This document shows positions 1 through 4,776 of a stretch of DNA of 6,048 nucleotides, in pieces. Origin of the DNA: an uncultured Carnobacterium sp. (GTDB lineage: Bacteria > Bacillota > Bacilli > Lactobacillales > Aerococcaceae); the NCBI GenBank assembly GCA_937976325.1, contig CALJSD010000137.1, positions 1 to 6,048 on the forward strand, written 5' to 3'. The first letter of the stretch is position 1. Each line of letters opens with the position of its first letter. Under the pieces are notes generated by a model. That model saw only the letters and a program-made list of their open reading frames with translations, was not told where the DNA came from and ran no database searches. The position numbers and the translations under genes were made by a program.

Positions 1-625
1 TCGCTTTTTTCCATTGTAAGTGATGTTTCAATACTCGATTTTTTGTTGTATAATTTGTTGCGCTTTTTACAGTTTCAACGACTAAATCACCTTTTGAACC
101 CATATGTTGAACTTCTTCTTCCTGTAATTGGATTGCTTCCATTTCTTCTACAAAAGCTCGAAGATGTTCTAATAATTCTTCTGGTAAATTCGGATTATTT
201 AGATATAATCGTTTTAATTTTTCAGTATGAATTAAAATGGCACTTCTTCTCATGGTATCAATTTCTTCTGGAGAAATAATCGACACTCTTTGAATGAGTT
301 CCTTATCAAATACGGATAAAGAATAATCCTCTGGTGAAAATTGTTGAAACACTTGTACTATCTTTAAAAATTGTTGTCTCATTTTCTCTGTATGGGATAA
401 TGTCGCTTTTGTTTCTGGCATCTCTTCTATAACTATATCTACCACTTTTTGATTTTTTGGACGATGAGGTTTAGAAGGCGCTGTTTTATCCGAAAAAGAA
501 TGATTGAACCAATCGTGCAGTTGGTCAAATCCATGCTCTTTACTTTTCATTTTTAAGTTAATAAAACTAGCAACAGACATGATCACAAGGATCAATATAT
601 ACAAGAGAAAAAGTACTATATTCAT
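1..625 (-). CDS. Unrecognised membrane-anchored protein, third gene of the flotillin operon (partial, C-terminus beyond the left edge)
   Basis: I do not recognise this protein. The frame is open for 208 codons from ATG at 625-623 to the window edge, with no stop. It starts MNIVLFLLYILILVIMSV: one hydrophobic segment at about residues 3-24, then a basic stretch (KMKSK). By the positive-inside rule this predicts a single N-terminal anchor with the rest in the cytoplasm. The soluble part is polar and charged. A proline- and lysine-rich linker lies around residues 50-60, followed by mostly helical-looking sequence with many Glu, Gln and Leu, for example a stretch near residues 145-170 rich in EELLEHL-type heptads. 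Its ATG overlaps the floA TGA in ATGA, so translation is probably coupled to floA. In Bacillus subtilis the gene after floA (yqfB) encodes a much smaller, unrelated-looking protein, so this position appears lineage-specific. That it is a gene is well supported; any role with FloA rests on position alone. Confidence 0.82.
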   Translation of the reverse strand, partial: MNIVLFLLYILILVIMSVASFINLKMKSKEHGFDQLHDWFNHSFSDKTAPSKPHRPKNQKVVDIVIEEMPETKATLSHTEKMRQQFLKIVQVFQQFSPEDYSLSVFDKELIQRVSIISPEEIDTMRRSAILIHTEKLKRLYLNNPNLPEELLEHLRAFVEEMEAIQLQEEEVQHMGSKGDLVVETVKSATNYTTKNRVLKHHLQWKKA

Positions 626-1626
626 GATTCACTCTCAACAGAAGATTTGCTAATCGCTTCTCTCATATCTGTATCTGATTGAATATTTTTCAATTGATAG
701 TAGTCCATGACTCCAAGTTTTCCATTACGAAGAGCTTCTGCCATTGCTAATGGAATTTGCGATTCAGCTTCTACAACTTTTGCACGCATCCGTTGTACTT
801 CTGCTAACATTTCTTGTTCTTGCGCTACGGCAAGAGAACGACGTTCTTCAGCTTTAGCTTGTGCAATTTTCTTATCCGCTTCTGCTTGTTCTGCTTGTAA
901 TTTTGCTCCGATATTTCTACCGACATCAACATCCGCGATATCAATGGATAGAATTTCATACGCTGTACCTGCATCCAATCCTTTTCTCAAAATAGTTTGA
1001 GAAATAGAATCCGGATTTTCTAATACTAATTTATGGTGAGCTGCTGAACCAACTGTGGTAACAATCCCTTCACCAACACGAGCAATAATCGTTTCTTCGC
1101 CAGCACCCCCAACTAATCGTTCAATATTGGCACGTACGGTTACTTTTGCTTTTGCTTGAACTTCAATTCCATCCATCGCAACTCCTGCAATAACCGGAGT
1201 TTCAATGACTTTTGGATTAACAGACACTTGAACGGCTTCAAATACATTTCTACCTGCTAAATCAATGGCAGCTGCTTGTTCAAATTCTAAGTCAATATTC
1301 GCACGTTGAGCTGCAATTAATGCATCAATTACTACATTGACATTCCCACCTGCTAAATAATGGGCTTCTAATTCATTAATATCGATTTTTAGCCCTGCTT
1401 TTGTTGCTTTAATCATTGGACGCACAATATATTGAGGAGCTACTCGACGTAATCTCATCCCTACTAATGTGCCCACTCCAATTTTTACATCAGAAAAATA
1501 CGCTGTGATCCATAACCCAATTGGTACAAATCTAAAAAATAACATGACTACTGTTAAAATTAGAAATAGTATCACAATGAGTCCAATGACTCCTGTTGGA
1601 TTATTGAATAAACCTTTTTCTAACAT
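622..1626 (-). CDS. floA: Flotillin-like protein FloA
   Basis: FloA is a bacterial flotillin, a membrane scaffold that forms functional membrane microdomains affecting fluidity and the assembly of membrane protein complexes. The 334 residues match the family's usual length of about 330. A membrane segment lies at about residues 11-31 and the SPFH/PHB region follows. Stretches I recognise from B. subtilis FloA include LVGMRLRRV (54-62), ESHYLAGGNV-like EAHYLAGGNV (87-96), DALIAAQRAN (101-110), VNPKVIETP (136-144) and ANIERLVGGAGEET (166-179). A charged Ala/Glu-rich coiled coil with AQAKAEERR runs from about 240 to 292, and MDYYQLKNIQSDT closes the C-terminus. The start is clear: GGAGG at 1638-1634 ends 7 bases before the ATG and overlaps the nfeD TAG stop, implying coupled translation with nfeD. 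The gene overlaps the next one by 4 bp. Its sequence looks intact. Confidence 0.97.
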   Translation of the reverse strand: MLEKGLFNNPTGVIGLIVILFLILTVVMLFFRFVPIGLWITAYFSDVKIGVGTLVGMRLRRVAPQYIVRPMIKATKAGLKIDINELEAHYLAGGNVNVVIDALIAAQRANIDLEFEQAAAIDLAGRNVFEAVQVSVNPKVIETPVIAGVAMDGIEVQAKAKVTVRANIERLVGGAGEETIIARVGEGIVTTVGSAAHHKLVLENPDSISQTILRKGLDAGTAYEILSIDIADVDVGRNIGAKLQAEQAEADKKIAQAKAEERRSLAVAQEQEMLAEVQRMRAKVVEAESQIPLAMAEALRNGKLGVMDYYQLKNIQSDTDMREAISKSSVESES

Positions 1627-1637
1627 CTTACTCCCTC

Positions 1638-2255
1638 CTACTTATTATTGTTCTCCAAAACTTGTACGACGATTTTACTTCCTTCTACTTTGACAACTTG
1701 TATCATTGTATCTTCTGGAATCACAAATCCCGTACTCACCACATCAACGATTTCGCCGTCTAATTCAGCCTTTCCACTTGGACGTAATACCGTCAATGTT
1801 TTCCCTGTTTTATTGACTAAATCGTCATATACTTTTGAGGTTGAATAGCCTTTTGATCTGTTTAAAGAAGAAAGTAAGACTAATCCTTTCTTATGAGAAA
1901 AATGATTTCCTCTTTTTACCAATAAAACTAACAAGACTATCGCCAACAATAGTGACATTAAAATTAAAACGACTAAATCCATGACAGCCTGGTTTGCCCA
2001 GTACATCCCTCCTATGACTAATACTGTTCCTAACACTCCTAAAGCACCAATTCCTGGAATTAATACTTCAAATCCTAAAAATAGAAACCCAAATATAAAT
2101 AGGATGATGACGAAAAAATTCCAGTATGGATGAAGGAAACTGTAGGTTGCAAAACTTATTACTGTTATCACACTACCGAGTAGGTTCCATTTGGAGAACA
2201 AAGATATGAAAACCCCCATGACAGCTACAAACAGTAATAATAAGTCTACATACAA
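1638..2255 (-). CDS. nfeD: NfeD family membrane protein, short form without the protease domain; TTG start preferred
   Basis: NfeD proteins are the standard operon partners of flotillins and are thought to help assemble or process stomatin/flotillin complexes. This one has four to five hydrophobic segments (about residues 1-20, 24-42, 46-70, 72-90 and 98-115) and then a C-terminal soluble domain. The domain contains GKTLTVLRPSGKAELDG and, further on, IVDVVSTGFVIPEDT and VVKVEGSKIVVQVL, the pattern of the NfeD OB-fold. The N-terminal ClpP-like serine protease domain of long NfeD proteins such as B. subtilis YqeZ is absent. I chose TTG at 2255 (205 residues) over the upstream ATGATG at 2282. 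GGGGGTGG at 2267-2260 places its GGGGG core 7 bases before the TTG. The only good promoter puts its -10 box on top of the ATG, so that codon would lie outside the message. The longer 214-residue reading has no ribosome binding site. It is followed by floA with an overlapping ribosome binding site. Confidence 0.9.
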   Translation of the reverse strand: MYVDLLLLFVAVMGVFISLFSKWNLLGSVITVISFATYSFLHPYWNFFVIILFIFGFLFLGFEVLIPGIGALGVLGTVLVIGGMYWANQAVMDLVVLILMSLLLAIVLLVLLVKRGNHFSHKKGLVLLSSLNRSKGYSTSKVYDDLVNKTGKTLTVLRPSGKAELDGEIVDVVSTGFVIPEDTMIQVVKVEGSKIVVQVLENNNK

Positions 2256-2259
2256 AAGA

Positions 2260-2267
2260 CCACCCCC
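2260..2267 (-). promoter_or_regulatory. Ribosome binding site that decides the nfeD start
   Basis: GGGGGTGG on the minus strand matches the GGAGGTG consensus with one mismatch. Its G-run ends 7 bases before TTG at 2255. The only nearby ATG downstream is out of frame and followed at once by TAG, so TTG is the sensible start. Confidence 0.7.
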
Positions 2268-2280
2268 ATTCGTTGCCATC

Positions 2281-2308
2281 ATTATAGCACTTTCCGTTTG
2301 AAATACAA
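2281..2308 (-). promoter_or_regulatory. Promoter of the nfeD-floA operon (extended -10)
   Basis: Read on the minus strand, TTGTAT (2308-2303), a 16-base spacer and TATAAT (2286-2281) form a sigma-A promoter. The -10 is perfect and carries the TGn extension (TGCTATAAT), which makes up for the weak -35 (3 of 6 to TTGACA). Transcription should start near 2274. B. subtilis controls the corresponding operon through SigW, but no SigW-type AAC/CGT pair is evident here. Confidence 0.75.
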
Positions 2309-2362
2309 CTGAATAATTCTTATAAAATGCTTAAATTTAAAGGATGGAAACCATTTCTGAAA

Positions 2363-2656
2363 TTACGATGAATAGTCTTCCATTTGAGCAAATTCTTTTG
2401 CTTGTTGCAGTTGTTTTTCGAACAATTCCATATCAATAAATCTCGCTTGACGAGCAAATTCTTTTTCTCCTACAAACACAATCGCAACCGGAACTGTTAA
2501 CACTTGATACTGACTTGCCACTTCAGGATGCTGCGTGACATTAATGATTTCTAACGCTACTCCTTCTTGCTCCGTTACTTCCTCTACTCGTGGCTGTAAT
2601 GCATGACAAACACCACAAGTTTCACTTTCTAAATAGATTACTTTAATATTTTTCAT
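2363..2656 (-). CDS. Small thioredoxin-like protein with a CGVC redox motif
   Basis: A single-domain thioredoxin-fold protein of 97 residues, probably a cytoplasmic thiol-disulfide reductase. It opens MKNIKVIYLESETCGVCHAL, with the redox motif CGVC at about residues 14-17 at the start of the first long helix. The cis-proline loop LTVPVAIVF follows at about residues 53-61; both are expected of active thioredoxins. The motif differs from the CGPC of classical thioredoxin and resembles YtpP-like or thioredoxin-family hypothetical proteins. I chose ATG at 2656 because GGGGAGGTGA sits just upstream at about 2670-2661. The frame runs open to 2749, but those 31 extra residues precede the ribosome binding site and lack thioredoxin character. 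It is transcribed divergently from yebC, and transcripts may run on into nfeD. There is no signal peptide. The exact substrate is unknown. Confidence 0.88.
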   Translation of the reverse strand: MKNIKVIYLESETCGVCHALQPRVEEVTEQEGVALEIINVTQHPEVASQYQVLTVPVAIVFVGEKEFARQARFIDMELFEKQLQQAKEFAQMEDYSS

Positions 2657-2669
2657 AAACTCACCTCCC

Positions 2670-2679
2670 CTATAGTGTA
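2670..2679 (-). promoter_or_regulatory. Possible extended -10 element for the thioredoxin-like gene
   Basis: On the minus strand TGTTACACT stands directly before the ribosome binding site, a TGn extension plus TACACT (4 of 6 to TATAAT). No good -35 sits 16-18 bases upstream; the nearest good match, TTTACA, is about 21 bases away. The resulting leader would be very short. Weak call. Confidence 0.3.
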
Positions 2680-2729
2680 ACATTTTTAGAAAATTTTTCT
2701 TGTAAAATGCATTTCTGGATAGAAAATAC

Positions 2730-2758
2730 TTAACAAACCTAGCTTCCATCTGTATAAT
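2730..2758 (+). promoter_or_regulatory. Promoter of yebC
   Basis: TTAACA (2730-2735, 5 of 6 to consensus), a 17-base spacer and TATAAT (2753-2758, perfect) make a near-ideal sigma-A promoter. It starts transcription around 2765, about 35 bases before the yebC ATG. It predicts strong constitutive expression, in line with the gene's biased codon use. Confidence 0.82.
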
Positions 2759-2799
2759 GAAGAATGTCTTATAGATATTTTTAGAAAGTGAGTGAGAAA

Positions 2800-3519
2800 A
2801 TGGGACGTAAATGGGCTAACATCGTAGAAAAGAAAACTAAACTCGATGCTAACAACAGTAAAATTTATGCAAAATTCGGAATTGAGATCTATGTAGCAGC
2901 AAAACAAGGTGAACCAGATCCACATTCTAACCAAAAATTAAAATTCGTAATTGACCGTGCTAAAACTTATAATGTACCTCGTCATATTATCGAACGTGCA
3001 ATTGAAAAAGCTAAAGGTGGCGGCGATGGCGATTACCAAGAATTACGTTATGAAGGATTCGGTCCTAACGGTTCTATGATTATCGTAGATGCATTAACAA
3101 ATAACGTAAACCGTACTGCTGCAGACGTTCGTGCTGCTTATAGCAAAAACGGCGGAAACATGGGTGCACCAGGTTCTGTTACTTATTTATTCGACCATAC
3201 AGCAATCTTCGGTATTGCAAACAAAGATGCAGACGAATTATTAGAACAATTAATGGAAGCAGAAGTAGACGTTCGTGACGTTGTACAAGAAGACGACCAA
3301 GCAATCGTTTATGCTGAACCAAACGACTTCAACACAGTTCGTACAGCATTAGAAGGATTAGGCATTTCTGAATTCACAGTATCTGAAATCGAAATGATCC
3401 CTCAATCAGAAGTAACATTAACAGGCGATGACTTACGTTTATTCGAACGTATGATTAACGCTTTAGAAGATAATGAAGACGTTCAAAAAGTTTACCACAA
3501 TGTAAACTTAGAAGACTAA
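2800..3519 (+). CDS. YebC/PmpR (TACO1) family protein, YebC-II type
   Basis: 239 residues, the normal family length. The N-terminus MGRKWANIVEKKTKLDANNS is typical of the YebC-II branch (B. subtilis YeeI, streptococcal homologues). The other branch starts MAGHSKWANIKHRK. Further conserved stretches are EIYVAAKQGEPDP, RYEGFGPNGSMIIVD, NVNRTAADVR, SKNGGNMGAPGSV and the ending VQKVYHNV. The family was long annotated as transcriptional regulators. Work on YebC-II and mitochondrial TACO1 supports a ribosome-associated role relieving stalling at proline-rich stretches. I place the start at ATG 2800, the family's canonical N-terminus. An in-frame GTG at 2788 would add four residues (MSEK) and has a poorer ribosome binding site; AGTGAG before 2800 is only modest. 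Codon use (TTA, GAA, CGT, GAC/TTC/AAC) looks more selected than in the flanking genes, suggesting high expression. It has its own promoter and terminator, so it is likely monocistronic. Confidence 0.95.
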   Translation: MGRKWANIVEKKTKLDANNSKIYAKFGIEIYVAAKQGEPDPHSNQKLKFVIDRAKTYNVPRHIIERAIEKAKGGGDGDYQELRYEGFGPNGSMIIVDALTNNVNRTAADVRAAYSKNGGNMGAPGSVTYLFDHTAIFGIANKDADELLEQLMEAEVDVRDVVQEDDQAIVYAEPNDFNTVRTALEGLGISEFTVSEIEMIPQSEVTLTGDDLRLFERMINALEDNEDVQKVYHNVNLED

Positions 3520-3555
3520 GCTTTGTTGATTTTTATTGAATATAGAGTGTTCGAC

Positions 3556-3592
3556 AAATCCTGTTGGTGAGAAATTGCCGACAGGATTTTTT
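3556..3592 (+). terminator. Intrinsic terminator after yebC
   Basis: AAATCCTGT (3556-3564) pairs with ACAGGATTT (3581-3589). The stem continues inward through a T-G pair and GG/CC to a loop of about 10 bases, and a T-run follows to 3592. There is no matching T-run in the other direction, so it is one-way and serves yebC. Confidence 0.88.
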
Positions 3593-3600
3593 ATATGCAA

Positions 3601-3744
3601 AAAAGAGAAATCCAGATTATGATTAAGTCGACCAAAACCAATCAAAGGAGGATTTCTTTCATGGACTATTGTATATAAAAACTACTAAGATTAACAGAAG
3701 AAAATTTTATTACGGATGAAAAGAGTAAAGGGACAAAAAAATAA
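3601..3744 (+). pseudogene. Decayed 5' end of an ISL3-like transposase gene with its leader
   Basis: AAAGGAGG (3644-3651) stands 9 bases before ATG at 3661. Reading from there gives MDYCI, a TAA at codon 6, then in the same frame KLLRLTEENFITDEK and a second stop at 3742. The pattern M-D-x-C-I-x-K-L-L-x-L-T-x-x-N-F resembles the N-termini of ISL3-family transposases as I remember them. The early stop therefore looks like a nonsense mutation in a former start region. Everything after about 25 codons is missing, so this is a remnant and not a mobile element. GAAATCC (3607-3613) and GGATTTC (3650-3656) could pair across the leader and mask part of the ribosome binding site. I could not find the element's terminal inverted repeats or target duplication. 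Family assignment is moderate. Confidence 0.55.
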
Positions 3745-3774
3745 AAACAGAAAAAATCGGAGCATGTAGCTTTG

Positions 3775-3803
3775 GTACTATAAGCCACAAGGGCTTATAG
3801 TAC
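3775..3803. other. Perfect 12-bp hairpin inside the foldback repeat
   Basis: GTACTATAAGCC (3775-3786) and GGCTTATAGTAC (3792-3803) are exact inverted copies around a 5-base loop ACAAG. It is the strongest internal stem of the repeat. No T-run follows on either strand, so alone it is not a terminator. Confidence 0.8.
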
Positions 3804-3806
3804 GGG

Positions 3807-3834
3807 AAAAATTGAGACCTTAGGCTCAATTTTT
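3807..3834. other. 10-bp hairpin inside the foldback repeat
   Basis: AAAAATTGAG (3807-3816) pairs with CTCAATTTTT (3825-3834). The enclosed ACCTTAGG is itself nearly symmetrical. Each strand's distal arm ends in five T, so it could act as a weak two-way terminator. Confidence 0.7.
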
Positions 3835-3919
3835 AGCCATGAGATTCGCAAAGCGAAGCTGCTGGCGTCCCTAGCTACTAAAGCGTAGACTTTTTCTGTT
3901 TTTATTTTTGTTTCGAGGT

Positions 3920-4558
3920 TTAATAGTTGTTCAAATCTTCCACTTCAGCAATTGAGAAGTCTTTTTTCTCTAGCGCTGCAATAATTTGATTCAATGTTTC
4001 GTTTGAAACTCCTGCTGGAAGAGTAATTAACAGACGACGAAGTGTACGATCTCTTTCCGTATCTAATGTCATCACATTGGCAATAGAAGCATATTGATTA
4101 ATAATCTTAGAAATTTGAGCTAACGATCCCTTTTCACCACCAGAAATAATCGTTAAAACATAAGAACCATTATTCACACTCCAAGATTCTTGAAGCATAT
4201 TTAATAAACTACTATGCGTTAAAATACCATAAAAATGTTGAGAATCATCTAACACCGCAATATAAGGCAATTCTTTAATCGTAAAGAACACTTTGAAGAA
4301 CGAACTCGTAATATTGATAAATTTCGTAGTATTTTTAATTAAATGAGTAACCGGTAAGCTCATATCGCCCCCATTTGCTTTATGACGATAGATGTGCATT
4401 TTATAAATATTTCCACGGAAGAAAGTTTCTGTTTCATCTAAAACTGGAACGCAACGATATCCAGAGTTTTCTAAAATAACAATCGCTTCTTCAAGAGTAC
4501 AAGATTCTTTAACAACCGTTAAACTCTTTTTCGGAATAACAAGTGATTTTAATAGCAT
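3920..4558 (-). CDS. cbpA: CBS-ACT protein, probable cyclic di-AMP binding protein CbpA
   Basis: A soluble regulatory protein of 212 residues. It has a CBS pair followed by an ACT domain, the layout of Listeria CbpA (a c-di-AMP receptor) and also of the AcuB family. CBS1 spans about residues 5-55 with SGYRCVPVLDETETFFRG. The linker carries NIYKMHIYRHKANGGDMSLPV. CBS2 spans about 70-125 with PYIAVLDDSQHFYGILTHSS. The ACT part, from about 130 to 205, contains SYVLTIISGGEKGSLAQISKII, with later VMTLDTERDRTLRRLLITL. CBS pairs bind adenine nucleotides and ACT domains usually bind amino acids or mediate dimerisation; the ligand here is inferred from architecture. I prefer ATG at 4558 because AAAGGGG ends 7 bases before it. 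The in-frame ATG at 4564, adding two residues, sits only one base after that site. It is divergent from the CNNM-type gene and convergent with yebC. An AcuB-type protein is the main alternative. Confidence 0.85.
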   Translation of the reverse strand: MLLKSLVIPKKSLTVVKESCTLEEAIVILENSGYRCVPVLDETETFFRGNIYKMHIYRHKANGGDMSLPVTHLIKNTTKFINITSSFFKVFFTIKELPYIAVLDDSQHFYGILTHSSLLNMLQESWSVNNGSYVLTIISGGEKGSLAQISKIINQYASIANVMTLDTERDRTLRRLLITLPAGVSNETLNQIIAALEKKDFSIAEVEDLNNY

Positions 4559-4587
4559 AGACATGCCCCTTTCTTGAAATCAATTTT

Positions 4588-4611
4588 CGTGTTTTGTAAA
4601 ATATAGACACG
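4588..4611. promoter_or_regulatory. Inverted repeat over the -10 of the CBS-ACT promoter, possible operator
   Basis: CGTGT (4588-4592) and ACACG (4607-4611) are exact inverted copies separated by 14 AT-rich bases that contain the -10 box. The spacing suits a dimeric repressor, but five-base arms can arise by chance in AT-rich DNA. No known regulator motif is recognised. Confidence 0.3.
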
Positions 4612-4627
4612 TTTTCATTATTGATAA
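4600..4627 (-). promoter_or_regulatory. Probable promoter of the CBS-ACT gene
   Basis: On the minus strand TTATCA (4627-4622), a 16-base spacer and TATATT (4605-4600) lie 42 bases or more before the ATG. The -10 is 5 of 6 and the -35 is 4 of 6. The leader is about 35 bases and holds the AAAGGGG site. Confidence 0.5.
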
Positions 4628-4687
4628 TACCACTTTTTGATTAAAAAGTAACGAGAAATTTATTAAAATAGGTGTCGAAAATCTCTA

Positions 4688-4731
4688 TATAATGGACATA
4701 TCTTGCATTTTCATACAAAAGTGAGTATGAT
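4688..4731 (+). promoter_or_regulatory. Candidate promoters of the CNNM-type transporter gene
   Basis: Two candidates lie in tandem. A perfect TATAAT at 4688-4693 has no convincing -35 upstream. TTGCAT (4703-4708), 17 bases and TATGAT (4726-4731) have ideal spacing and a 5-of-6 -10. The second would give a leader of about 40 bases. TCATAC (4711-4716) and GTATGA (4725-4730) form an inverted repeat across its spacer and -10, a possible operator. Confidence 0.5.
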
Positions 4732-4776
4732 ATTTGTATATTTTTAAAAAATTAACAAAGTAAAGGGGATAACTGA

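Larger units (their letters stand above)
3737..3909. repeat. Foldback (MITE-like) repeat of about 173 bp with nested hairpins
   Basis: The left end A5-T-A5-CAG-A5 (3737-3755) is repeated exactly in inverted orientation at the right end (3891-3909), 19 bp per arm. The pairing continues inward imperfectly, including GTAGCT (3766-3771) with AGCTAC (3873-3878). Inside are at least three separate hairpins, at 3775-3803, 3807-3834 and 3845-3857. It contains no meaningful reading frame. It begins where the transposase remnant ends and stops 10 bp from the stop codon of the CBS-ACT gene. Either it is a small non-autonomous mobile repeat, or it is a structured transcript end: both distal ends are T-rich when read outward, as expected of a two-way terminator. 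No clear target duplication is seen. The repeat family is not identified. Confidence 0.7.
3520..3919. other. 400-bp gene-free region between convergent yebC and the CBS-ACT gene
   Basis: In order it holds the yebC terminator, the transposase leader and remnant, and the foldback repeat ending 10 bp from the CBS-ACT stop codon. No other gene or RNA is recognised. Inserted elements have accumulated at a place where they interrupt no transcription unit. Confidence 0.75.

Noticed and set aside
43..279. Open frame on the plus strand, 78 codons
   Set aside because: It lies opposite the membrane-anchored gene that is open over the whole 1-625 span with a coupled start; the plus-strand frame has no ribosome binding site and a low-complexity hydrophobic translation.
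707..1000. Open frame on the plus strand opposite floA
   Set aside because: Antisense shadow of the Ala-rich floA coiled coil; Ser/Ala/Cys-rich translation typical of reversed GCN codons.
1469..1848. Two open frames on the plus strand opposite floA and nfeD
   Set aside because: Antisense to well-supported genes, with no ribosome binding sites and no recognisable domains.
2309..2362. Terminator between the thioredoxin-like gene and the nfeD promoter
   Set aside because: Only weak AT-rich symmetry (ATGG-TTTC-CAT and TTTAAATTTAA) with no stable stem plus T-run, so no terminator is called.
2657..2749. N-terminal extension of the thioredoxin-like gene
   Set aside because: It precedes the strong GGGGAGGTGA site and adds a basic segment absent from thioredoxins; ATG 2656 is better.
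2686..2934. Minus-strand open frame opposite the yebC start
   Set aside because: Overlaps the yebC promoter and N-terminal coding region on the opposite strand and lacks a ribosome binding site.
3661..3678. Five-residue leader peptide MDYCI with a good ribosome binding site
   Set aside because: Considered as an attenuator leader, but the same frame continues after the stop with transposase-like sequence and no regulated gene follows on this strand.
3737..3909. CRISPR array or tRNA-like RNA in the hairpin-rich patch
   Set aside because: The repeats are inverted, not direct and spaced, and no tRNA T-loop (GGTTCGAATCC type) or acceptor end is present.
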